NCBI GenBank assembly: GCA_008360975.2
Contig: CM039180.1
Span: 13,607,122 to 13,671,121 of the forward strand
Direction: 5' to 3'
Origin: Lichenostomus cassidix
Lineage: Eukaryota > Chordata > Aves > Passeriformes > Meliphagidae
DNA: 64,000 bases
The position numbers and the translations under genes are program-made. Position 1 is the first letter of the stretch. The number at the start of each line of letters is the position of its first letter. The notes beneath the pieces were generated by a model. That model searched no databases. It was given only the letters and a program-made list of their open reading frames with translations, and was not told where the DNA came from. Below, one piece after another: positions 27,501 to 39,500 of the stretch.

Positions 27501-30500
27501 ATGTCCAGAGAAGGGCAATGGAGCTGGGGAAGGGTCTGGAGCCCAAGTCTCATGAGGAGCAGCTCAGGGAGCTGGGGGTGTTCAGCCTGGAGGCTCAGAG
27601 GAAACCTTATCACTCTCCACAACTGCTGACAGGAGGGTGTAGCCAGGTAGGGGTTGATCACTCTTCCCAGGTAACAAGCAACGGGACCAGAGGAAATGGC
27701 CTCAAGTTGACCGAGGGGAGGTTTAGATTGGATATTAGTAGAAATTTCTTCTCTGACAGAGTTGTTAGGCATTGGAAGAGGCTGCTCAGGAAAGTGTTTG
27801 GATCACCATCCCTAGAGGTATTTAAGAGATGTGTAGTTGTGGCCCTTGGGGACATGGTTAGTGACGGACTTGGCAATGCTGGATTCATAGTTGGACTCAA
27901 TCATCTTAAATGTCTTTTCTGCCTTAAATTTTGCTGTGATTCTATAACCAGCTATTCAAGATATTCTGCAAAAAAAGCTGCACAGTCAGACACCTTCATA
28001 TTCATAACTTTGGAAACTTTTTGCAACTCTGAATTATTTCTGCTCTTTTTTTTTTAAAGCAAACTGCTAAAAAGAATCAGCCAATTTGCTCAGAGGGCTA
28101 GTTACAAAATATGAAATGTGTTAGTGAGCCTGACTGATGGGCATGTGCATGATATTTGAGAGGCAGAGTATTAATTTAGCATGTAACTGTGGAAGAAGGT
28201 TAAGGTATATTTTAAAGGAAAATACTATTGCTTGAAAATATTGATTGTACATTGAAATATAAATTAGATTCTTTGACAGTGAAGAAATAAATGCCTTTTG
28301 ATTAGTTTACAAGTGCGTATTACACAAGGGAACTAAATACTTTGAATTGGATCAATATTGCTGATAACATTTTTATCAGGGTTCCCCTGGAATATATGTG
28401 CATGGTTTTGTTTTGAAAAACAAATGTGGAGAGGTGTAGACATGAAAATTTCGTTATTTATCTTCCTCTACAAGGTTCTGAGTTGCTGATTTAAAAAGTC
28501 CTTTTCTTCCCATGGTTTCCTTGCCTATTTTTTGCTAACATTTTCTACCTCTGTCTCCCTCCCTACCTACAGCCCCCTTCCTTTTCTGGTATTGTCTGCT
28601 TCACTGACTTCTTAATATCATGTGGAATATTAATTTGTTGATATTTCAAATTGCACAAAGTGAGGAGAAGGTGGCAGCAGGATGCCAGTATAACTGGGGC
28701 TCATTTTATGAACTCGGGGACAATAGAAGAACTGCGGATTCACTTTGTTCACATGATAAGAATGTTTTTACAAGTCATATGAAATAGGCAAGGAAATATT
28801 GTTGCTATTATTTTGCTAAAGTGCAAGGAAATGTTCTGCCCACTGGCTTGTGCAGGCTGTCTTGGATCTAAAAAGGAAATTAACAAAGATTTCTACCAGG
28901 AAGCACTCCAGCAGCACACTCTTCCTTTTGTGAGATTCCCAAGCATATATAATCTCAACATACCAACCATTACTTTAGAGATTTAATGCACATAGGTTGA
29001 TAGCTGGATTTTACCAGCTCCTGTCAAATGCCAGATTAAGATCATCTCTGTTTGCTGTCAGATGCCACATCATTTTAATTGTAGAAATGTAGCTGTGCCT
29101 TCTATCTCCTGAATGCCTTTTCTAAAAGTCAGGAAGGAAAATTTTCAGAAGTTACTTTCTTCATTTGTCATTGTCATGGCTGCCAGTGATGATCACGTTC
29201 TACTTTGCATTTTATCTACAGTGCCTTCATTGATTCAGGTAGCACTTTGTCAAACAACAAACATTTATATCAGCAGTTTAAACACTGATGCTTCTTGGAA
29301 ACCCCAGTGTTTGAGTTTAGTATTAGGACAATTAGGACATTAATATTGTCCTTTTTCCTTTTACAAAATAGCTCACAGTAAATATATAAACCGATATTAA
29401 GATATGTACCTGGCACAGCAGGGGCAAAGCACTTGGTAGTTTGGCAGTTAAGAGCCTTTGGCATCTGGGAAGGACATGCCATGGTCTACCAGCTCTCTTG
29501 AATAAAAGCTGTCTTGCAAGGACATACAAGTAACTGGATTTTTAATCTGTGTGAGATGTATACTAAACAAAACCTCATTCTAATTATACTTAACATCCAT
29601 TACCTAATTTTTGTCAAAGAATTGCGTTGAGATGTGAATGCCATATTTGTTTTGTTGACTTGAGAGAAATTGAGGTTAACATACTATTTTCAAATAAAGC
29701 ACCATGCATCTGGAGGACAGTACTTTGTGATACAAAGTTTATGAGAGGACAGTCGTGAGTGTTCAGTTGTAGTTTTTCACTTGACCTGGCAAGAGGGATG
29801 GAATCACACACTGTGTCCATGGTAAACAAGTTATCATTCCTGTCTGGGGCTTTGTTCTTCTAAATCTCATCATGTCTTTTGTAAGCAATTGTAAACATGC
29901 ACAAAATTGTGTGCATTTCCAGTATGGAATGGCAATGCAACAGGCTTGCACACACCTTACTTATGCAGGTCTTATTGGCATTGCAGGAACATGATGGGAC
30001 AATGTCTATGACTCCATTGAGATGGAAGGATACAGGAACTTTAGGAAGGACAGGGAGAGAAGACAAGTAGGTGGTGTTGCCCTATCAATGACCAGCTGGA
30101 GTGCATGTTGGTCCACCTGGGGATGGATGAGGAGACAGAGAGCAGTGGGGGTCTGCTACAGCTGCCAGGCCAGGAAAACAGAGCACAAGGTTCTCTACAG
30201 ACAGTTTGGAGCAGCCTCACATTCACAGTTCCTGGTGCTCATGGAGGGCTTCAGCCACTCCCAACATCTGTCAGAGGGACAACACAGCAGGGCACAGGCA
30301 ATCCAGGGGACTCTTGGAATGTACTGATGTTAACTTCCTTCTCCAAGTGACAGAGGAGCCAGCAAGAAGAGGTGTGGACTGTTGGGAAGTTAATTAAAGC
30401 ATGGACAGAAGTAAATCTGGCCAAGGACAGCAAGGGTAACAAAAAAGGTATGTCAGTGATAGCAAACAGACTAGGAAAAATGTGGGTCCTCTCAGGAAGG

Positions 30501-33500
30501 GTGCAGAAGGCCTGATTACTCAGGACATGGAGAAGGCCCAAGTACTCTACAAGTCTTTTCCTCAGTCTTCACCAGCAAGTGCTGCAGCCACACTGCCCAG
30601 GTTGCAGGTGAAAGCAGGGATGGGGAGAATGGAGAACCAACCACCATAGAAAACTCTGATGGGGTTCAAGAACATCTAGGGAAGCTGAAGGAGCACAAGT
30701 CCATGGGACCTGGTGAGATACCTCCATGGATCTTGAGGGAACTGCCCAAGGAAGTGGCTAGGCCACTACCCATCTTATTTGAGAAGTCGTGGCAGTCCAG
30801 GGACTTGAAAAGGGGAAACATAACCCCCATTTTAAAAAAAGGAAATGAAAAAGGCCCAGGGAACTACAGGCCAGTCAGTCACAAAGAAACCCCTCATCCT
30901 GTTTTCATTTTACGTGTATTTTTGAAGGTAGAACTGCTTTAAGGAAGAAAAGAATTTAAACTGTACCATTAAAAAAAATACTAGAATTAATTTGTGTTTA
31001 TGAAACAGATCTGCTTTTAAATTCTAAAATTACCCATGCTTATCTTATCAAAGTAACAACAGAGGGTGCCAGTAAATTGAGCCTCAGTCTGGCAGAGATT
31101 CAAGAGGATTCACACAGAGTGAACTGGGCAAGCAAGTTATGTAATTGTCATGGTAAAAGCAAAACCCATGTTCCTGGTTTGGTTATTGCAGTCTACTCTG
31201 TCTTAATTTAAAGTGGAAAATTTTACAAAAGGCACCACTTGTCTTTAAGTAAGTTGCAGTTTATTTAGGGAAGTTAAAATAAATGTGTAATGCTTCAGCA
31301 GTTAATAGACTTCTCTCAAATGTATTAGATATCTTCAATTGTTTTAAACATTTTAAAAGGGAATTGGATTTGTGAATTCTACTCTGTTGCCTTAAGAAGT
31401 TTTAGATTTATATACCGGAAAAGTTGTGGTTTGGTGAGCTTGATTCATTGCTGTGAGATTGAAAATGTTTTAACCAGTAATCCAAGATGCAGCCCACTGA
31501 ATAAACATTTTAGCTTTATGTATTACTCCTCCATTACAGCAAATAACCATCTTTTTGGTTTAATCTTTTTTCCCAAGATGGAAGTATTTCAATTTCCAGG
31601 GTTCGATGCCCATATAATATATTTTTCTTGCATTGCTTGCACTTAGATGATAACATGACCTCTAGGCTCCCACGAAGTGTGCAGCATTCTGGACATTCTC
31701 ACTTGTTTTCAAAAGGTAGACAAGGGCTATTGGTTGGGGAGCCACTTTGCCAATTCAGACGTAAAGCCAGAGGAAGGGAAGGTGCTGATTCAAGTGCTTT
31801 AGACAACAAGCTGACATTAGGTCAATTTTGCAGATTCTGTAGGAGTTTCTTTTTGTTTACATAGAGAGGACTGAAAAAAATGATGTAATATTGCCTATTC
31901 ATTTAAGCATGGAAGTTTTTAAAAGCCAACTCCTGTACCTAATTTTCAGTCTCTCCCAATAGCACCCACTCACACTTTTCTTTCTCTGGAATGAACTATA
32001 ACACATTCACTGATACCTGAAATGATCCATCTTTTTTCAAATACATATTTGTCTATGTTAACAAAAGCACTAAGTAGAGACATAGTTAAATGATTCTTTG
32101 TTGGCCTAGGAGGGCTGCATGATGTCTCCCTGTACTTTACCATGATCACTGTACTAAGGATCGACACTTCCATTCTGTGGTTCTCTGTGCTCACACCCAG
32201 CCAGCTCTGTGAAGGCAAATTGTATTTAGCTTCCATTTTTCAAAAAGGCTTGGATATGATGGTACTGCTGGTATTTTTAAAAGCTTTCAGTTAGTAAAGA
32301 TATTCAACAGCATAAGGATGGAATTCATTACACCTAATTTATCTGTCTAAAAATTGTGTGTAACTGGGAGGTACAGCAGATCTCTCTGTCCTCAGAGGAA
32401 AGACAGGAAAATCTGTAGAGAATGATTCTGAGCTATCTTGTATGGTTACCTCTGTCCATGGGCCGCAGAGGGTCTCTAAAAGACTGACTTTGGTGTTCTT
32501 TGGAAAGGCAAATGCCATCCTTTTTTCAGTGGCTGGAAATGCTGTGAATTGAATCACTGCCAAATGCAAATCTACAGGCTTTTTCTACCATGGTTTTCAC
32601 TAGAACCTGCTTATTCCAGTATGAGACATACTTAATAAGTTTCAAGGAGTATAGAATTTTAGCCATTTTGTGGGATAAACTAAAAATAAAATCTAAATTT
32701 TTAAGTTATCTTTTTAGGATTCTTAATCTGCAATGAGCTGTGTTTGGATTTTTTAGATATGAATAGTCAAGTTTTACGTCAAATTTACATCAAATAAGAT
32801 AAATTATGTAATTAGTTTTTTGGTTTTGTTATTAGACAGTTGTAAATCAAATGATCATGTTTTGTTAGTCTGTTAACATTTCTCTCTAAACAAAGCAGTT
32901 TTGTAGCCATATGTAAATTCTTCCCAATGAGTCCAGTATTTACTTACTCAGCCAAAGCACCACAGACATTTATGGTTACATCTGGCCCAAGATTCTGCAG
33001 GCATTGTATAACTTAGACTTTCAAAATACTTTACAATCATTTTGAAGCTAAATTCTGTAAGGAAATTCTGAAGACCAAATCAGGTAAATGTATCATTTAG
33101 AAAAATGGATACAGGTTTTTTTTCAAGGGTATAATGTTACTCAGTTGTGAAGGATGAAATTCTGTCTTTGGATGGTCATGAGCAATTTACGTTGCAAAGA
33201 AGATCTGTTTTATCATTTGCAGTGACAAGTGGGAAGCTGTGCTCTGAACACTGGAAGAGGAAAAGCTAACACTGAATACTAAATAGAACTGTCTTTCTGT
33301 TATTGATCCATGCATTTCTCTAGCATGAATATTTTTCACCGTTAACATTTTTTATCTGCATATTGGGAAGCTGGCCAGTTAGTTAATTTGAAGAGTAACA
33401 TTTTGAAAGCAGATGATAATTTCTTGTCTTTGTGTTCTTTTAAACAGGAACAGATGTCTCAGGTGTTGGATGCGATGTTTGAAAAGATGGTTGAAGGAGG

Positions 33501-36500
33501 AGAACATGTAATTGATCAAGGGGATGATGGTGACAACTTCTATGTCATTGACAGGTGAATTACTGTGTCGTATTACAGCACAAAGTATTATGCAAAAGTC
33601 CATTGAGAAAAGTCTGTATTCTATGAACTTGTATTTAGCTCTTACATGACAGTTTTTCTCTTGGTATCCAGTGACAGGACTCATGAGAATGGTTCAAAGC
33701 TGTGCCAGGAGAGGTTCAGATTTGACATTAGGAAGCATTTCTTTACCAAGGGAGTGGTCAAGCACTGGAAAAGACTTTCTAGAGAGGAGGTCGATGCTCC
33801 AAGCCTGTCAGTGTTCAAGTGCATTGGGACAATTCTTTTAATAACATTCTTTAACTTTTGGGTAGCCCTGAAGTGGTCAGGTAGGTGCACAAACTGATTG
33901 TTGTAGGTCCCTTCTGACTGAAATATTAAATCAGTTGATCATAAAAGTGTGTCAGGATTCTGGGCTGGAAAGACAATATTTTTCAGCCCTGTGAGGTTAC
34001 AGTTTGTCATCTCTTATCGGAAATGCTGCAGGGGCTACATGACATTCTGTCAGCCTTGCAGTTTTTAAGTGCAGGATATCACCTCTGTGTCCCTTATCAA
34101 TGAAATAATTGCACAGATTTTTGCATTACATTCACATGATTTGTCAATGCATACCTTACAGATATTCATCACTGAAGAAAATTATGGCTCAGCATCAATG
34201 GGCTTGGCAACTTTATGTTTTACAAGATATAATATTTTACTGCATTCCTAAAGCAAAACAACAAAACAAAAAGCCAACCAACCAACCTACCAAAAAACCA
34301 CAAAAAAACCAAAAGAAGAAAAAAAAAAAAAAAGTTATTAAATTAATGGTGGGGAGAAGAAATGCATAATATATTAGAAAAAAGCATATATTTATTTCAT
34401 GATCTTATGTTTCTTTTCAGATACATTCCTTCTGTTTCTTACATCTCGGTTATTTGTTTCATTAGAAATTACTACTTTGAAATATTTAAAAGAATAAATA
34501 ATGTGTCTAATTATTTCAGTGATCCTATCATAGCAATTTTTGCAAAGACTCATGACATTTGCATTTAGTGTGGTTAAAATGAAATTATGAAACAAATACT
34601 AAGTTAGATCTTAATTTTTAGTAAGTTCTGGTGATAAATAGGTCACTGTACATCCATTCTGTCTTAAACTGAGTTAATGTAAAAACTAATAACCCTCTCC
34701 TTCCCTATAAAAAGGGACCACTTTTATTATTTATAGAAGTCACTGAGATGTCTTTACAAGGTGTTTAATACAATTTAAGCAAGCAAATGTATATTTCAAA
34801 TGCTTTATCTTTGGAATTCGTGGTATAAAAAATATAGTGAGAAGCTGCTTAGCAAAGGCCAGGGCTGGATTTTTCTCATTGTATTTATATATTTTATTAA
34901 CAGAGGTACATATGATATTTATGTAAAATGCGATGGTGTTGGGAGGTGTGTTGGAACCTATGATAACCGAGGATGTTTTGGTGAGTTGGCCTTAATGTAC
35001 AATACACCCAGAGCAGCTACAATTATAGCTACCTCTCCTGGTTCCATCTGGGGTTTGGTAAGTACACTAATTTTTTTAAGCTATTTTAAAATGTATATAT
35101 TTTATATAGATTTCACTGGCATGCTATATCAGCATTAAAAAAAATAATTATAATTTCAGAAAGTTTAATTTGAGAAACTGTGAGAAGTCACAGCACAATG
35201 CTATCTTTTTCCAGAGTCCACAGATGTAGATCTGAGGATTAATAAAATATTTATTTTAAAAAATTGTTTATTTTAGTTTAATTAAAATTTCCCAAATTGA
35301 AAACCACTTGATAATTGCATATAAATTTTTTCCCCACGCCTTGATTGGAAATGCCTTTGTTTCCAGAGTAAATTTCCAATATGAATTTATTAACTAGTGT
35401 TACATGACCTGGATCTTTGACAAGAGTAATTGAATTTACCACAAAACTGGGATAGCCATCATCTTCAAGATGTACATGTCAATCTAATGACTGATTCCAG
35501 GACTGAAATTAAACATGTGGTTTTTCACTAGCTTAATCCATGTGACTTTTGGGATTGTTTAGGACAAGATATGGCTTTAAATTGCATTGGGTTGTGTTGG
35601 CCATTAATTCCCCGCTGTGCCAGTGAAGGCTGGCAATGCATTTGCTCTCTGCCTCTCACCAGAGCACAGTCATACAACGTTAAGAGAAGAAAACACCATA
35701 AGTGTAGTTTTTCCATCCATCTGGTTCACTTGCATGGCCAAATCCTAAGGAATGTCCAGTTGGCTGTTTAGGGCAGCAGTGAGTCTTGCTCTGCTGAATT
35801 ACCAGAAAGTGGACTGTGACCTAAGACCCAGACCCATGTATTTGGGTTTTGTTTACATAAAAACCTAAAAGCCTCTTTGAGTACCTACCAATTTGTATGG
35901 GACTTCAGGATAATAAAAAAACCTTTGCAAATTAAATATTGAACATTTCTTATATATCCTAAATCATCCTCTCAGTGTTCATTGTTTAATGTATGTGAAC
36001 TCAGTCTGTATCTCTGCAGAGATTTTCATAGCATGATCAGATCAGGACCTTAACTTTAGGAGGTCTTGATTGACCTCTAGAGGAATCTTTCTCAACTGAC
36101 TGTAGGGAGAGACCAGCCAGTTAGTTTGACAGCCACTGAGTGACTAAAATTGGGTAATTTGATCATATTCAGCCAGTTCTAAAGTATTTTCTAGCACACA
36201 CATATTTTCAGTTAATAAACTCTCTTTTTCTCTTTGTGTTTACAGGACAGGGTAACATTCCGAAGAATCATTGTAAAAAATAATGCCAAAAAGAGAAGAA
36301 TGTATGAAAGTTTTATTGAGTCATTGCCATTCCTTAAATCTTTAGAAGTAAGATTTCTATTGCATTATTTTAATGGCTGTATCAGAGATGCCTAATAAGA
36401 TTCTGGTTTTGAAGGCTTTTAATTTGGCATTCAAATTTCTTCGCAATAAAAGTTTGCACACTTTTGTTTTGGAGAAGGACCATATTTTAATTTTTTTTTA

Positions 36501-39500
36501 AATTTAGGATAAATAATTATTGTTCATACTGTATTTTAAAACATAGATTAGCTTTACTTTCAATTTAAGTTTAATTTTACTAGATACTAGCCAATAAAAT
36601 TTAACAATGACTTGGGGAATTTCAAAATATTTTAATTTATCTGCTATATTTTTACATGCATGCTTTTCTGAAAATAATTTTTGAAGGCTTCTTACAAAAA
36701 TGGAAGCTCTATCAGATTAGCTGTTAAAATTGTAAAATACCCTCTGGAACACTGTTCAGCGGTTCTTTTTTTAATGGCAGTCAAAACAGGAAAATAAAGA
36801 TACAGTGTTCTGTGCAAAGATTCATTAAAAAATTAGGAAAGGGCTTTCTAAATATATAATATCATAATGTTAACCAAATATTTCTTATATTTTCTTTTTT
36901 AAAATGAAGATGTCTGAGCGTTTAAAAGTGGTTGATGTGATTGGTACCAAAGTGTACAAAGATGGAGAACAAATCATTGCTCAGGTACAGTTTCCTCCTA
37001 GTTTTAGTTTTTCTTTCATAGTAGGTAACAATAATCATGTTATTTATAGACAGGGCATATTTTTAAACACTATTTTGCTTTCTCACATAAACAAAATCAA
37101 TGAATCTTAAATATAAGAGGTGGTTATTTTGTTTTAACAGCTCACTTTTCATTTATGGTACCTTCAAAAACAACTCTCTTTGTTAGTATAAATAAAAGAG
37201 GCAACATTTTTAGTATACTCAGAAACTCAAATTTTATAGGTGTGCTCCCAATGAGGAGCACTGAAGACTCACCTTGGTCTTGCTGTTAAAATATGGTAAG
37301 ATTTTCAAGAAGACAGAAGTAAGCTCTTCAGGATAGGCCACCGAGCATGTCTTGTCCCAGGATAATTAGTGGATATCACATAGCCCTTGGAGGCTTTTTA
37401 TACTGGAACCTTGGTAAGGGAAATAATTTGGGAGGAACACAGAAGTGGAGAAATGATAATAAGAATCCTAAAAATCTTCCACAACATTGATTTTCTCTGC
37501 TTTTTTTGTAAGGCACAGTCAGCGATGTCTTTCCATGAAAAGCCCTCGCTGTCAGTTAGTCCTGTATAGGTGTTTTGATTGTTCTGTGTCTAGAGTATGG
37601 TTTTCAAATTAAAAGTGGGTTCTTTTGCAACAGGTATCAAAAAGAGGAGCTTCAAGGTACTGATTGCAAATATTTTAATGTTATCATGAGACTAGAAGGG
37701 AAATTTTACATTTTCTATACTCACTTTATTTTTTTTTTTTTCTGGGGCAGGGTGACTTGGCTGATTCTTTCTTCATTGTGGAATCTGGAGAAGTAAGGAT
37801 TATAATGACAAGGAAGGTAAACATCCCTAAAACACCAACTTCTTATTTTACCATTGTCACTAACTTTACTTATGAAATCCTGAGTTAAGCAAATCTCTCC
37901 TCTCATACTCTTTCTTTCTCTTTCCTTTTTTACAGGATATTCAGGGTAAACAAGAGATAGAAGAGAATGGAGCAGTAGAAATAGCTCGATGCTCAAGAGG
38001 ACAATATTTTGGAGAACTTGCTCTTGTTACTAACAAACCACGAGCTGCTTCTGCATTTGCTCTTGGCACTGTCAAGTGTTTAGGTATTATTCAATACTAT
38101 TTTATATCTAATATAAAATGATACATAATCTATATGGTCATTTTTATTGTGACTCTGTCTTTCTCCAGAATATAAGATTTAATTACATTTACCCAAATAA
38201 GGCTGTTTCAGTATATCACCTATTATTGTGCATTACTATTTGCATTATTTATCTGCAGAAATTACTTGCAGTTGATAAACACTATTGCACACAATTTCTC
38301 CAACATTTCTCTGATCTTATGGAGGTAAAAATTGTTTTAGGGTAGTAAAGATTATTACTGCAAACCAGTTATAACTATCAGATAAATGTCTAATACTCTG
38401 CAGAGAGATGAGGTGTTTCTTTTCTCAGTAGACTGACTCATTGAAGAAATAATTCTGTTAAAAATCCTGTGCCTTTTTATCACCATGACTTAAACTTTTA
38501 ACAAATTCTTTTGTCTTCATCAGCTGTTAATTTAGTCATTCCATCACACTGTAGTCTCAAGCACAGGAAGAGTGAAGAGTGTAGGAGTTGTGCTCACAGA
38601 CAACCCTTCACATTCATTACTTTTCATGGTCTGATGTTTAGCTCCTAATAATGGGAAAATTGTAAATGGCAAAGATAGATTTGCTATTCTTGCGTAACAA
38701 TGTGATGACCAAGCCAGTAACCAAAAAGTTTCTCTGTTCTTTAAAATTCCTAACTCCAAACACAGAGATGATCAGGTAATAGAGATCAAAGGTATGACAG
38801 ATGGGAAAGAACAAGAGGCAGTGGTGAGGAAGAGTGTTATTATCCATTATGGATGAGTAACAGAGATCTCTGGTACTTCCCAAACAGCAGAGATCTTGAA
38901 CATTTCTCAGGAGACAAGAGATTACAGAGTGGCAGGTTGGAAGTATATGAAGCTTTCTTCCTGGCCTCTTGGCTGAACTATAGAGGATCACATTATGTGA
39001 TCTGGTAGAGAAAATATTCCAGTTGGTTGTGCACTGACTTTGCATGGGAATTACTGTCTTCAAATTTTTGTACATTTGCTGGGAAAATAAATATCTATTA
39101 CAATTTTTGCTTTGGGTGGAAGCAAGTAAAAAGAGCGAGGAAACAGGCCAAGTTAGAGCCCCAATACAGCCAACAACATCACTTAAGAATGTGGCATTTT
39201 GAAATCTTATGAGTCCTAAAACTTTATTTTGTGGAGGAATCCAGGCCCCTTCAGACTTCTTCACCAGCTCTTGGGTAACATAAACGTTACTATGAAAATA
39301 TTTTCAAAATAAGGAACAGAGAAAGTTCAAATTTATTTATGAAGTTTTAAGACAGCAATGTGTTGGTTGATCTTGGTTTTGCTAAGGTAAGCAGTTCCCT
39401 CCTGTGCAAACAATGTATATGCCTTAGTAGTATCTGTTGTCATTTAAAATCTTACATTGAAATGTCATAAATACCAGGATTAATGTCAGTAACTGATGAG

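Larger units (their letters stand above)
22741..33447 (+). other. PRKAR2B: PRKAR2B intron 3 (10.7 kb)
   Basis: This long intron holds a CR1 3' fragment (27478-27947), a degenerate CR1 endonuclease/RT piece (30022-30895) and a (TA)n/(CA)n tract (27331-27400). An exon-like stretch at 23070-23181 is discussed as a finding. No other coding exon is supported. Confidence 0.85.
33555..34903 (+). other. PRKAR2B: PRKAR2B intron 4
   Basis: The intron holds a CR1 3' fragment from about 33668, only some 115 bases past the exon, and an A-rich low-complexity run at 34245-34336. I recognise nothing else in it. Confidence 0.85.

Noticed and set aside
27491..28057. 188-codon open frame on the + strand
   Set aside because: Most of it is translated CR1 3' sequence that runs into unique intron DNA. 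It is not a host gene.
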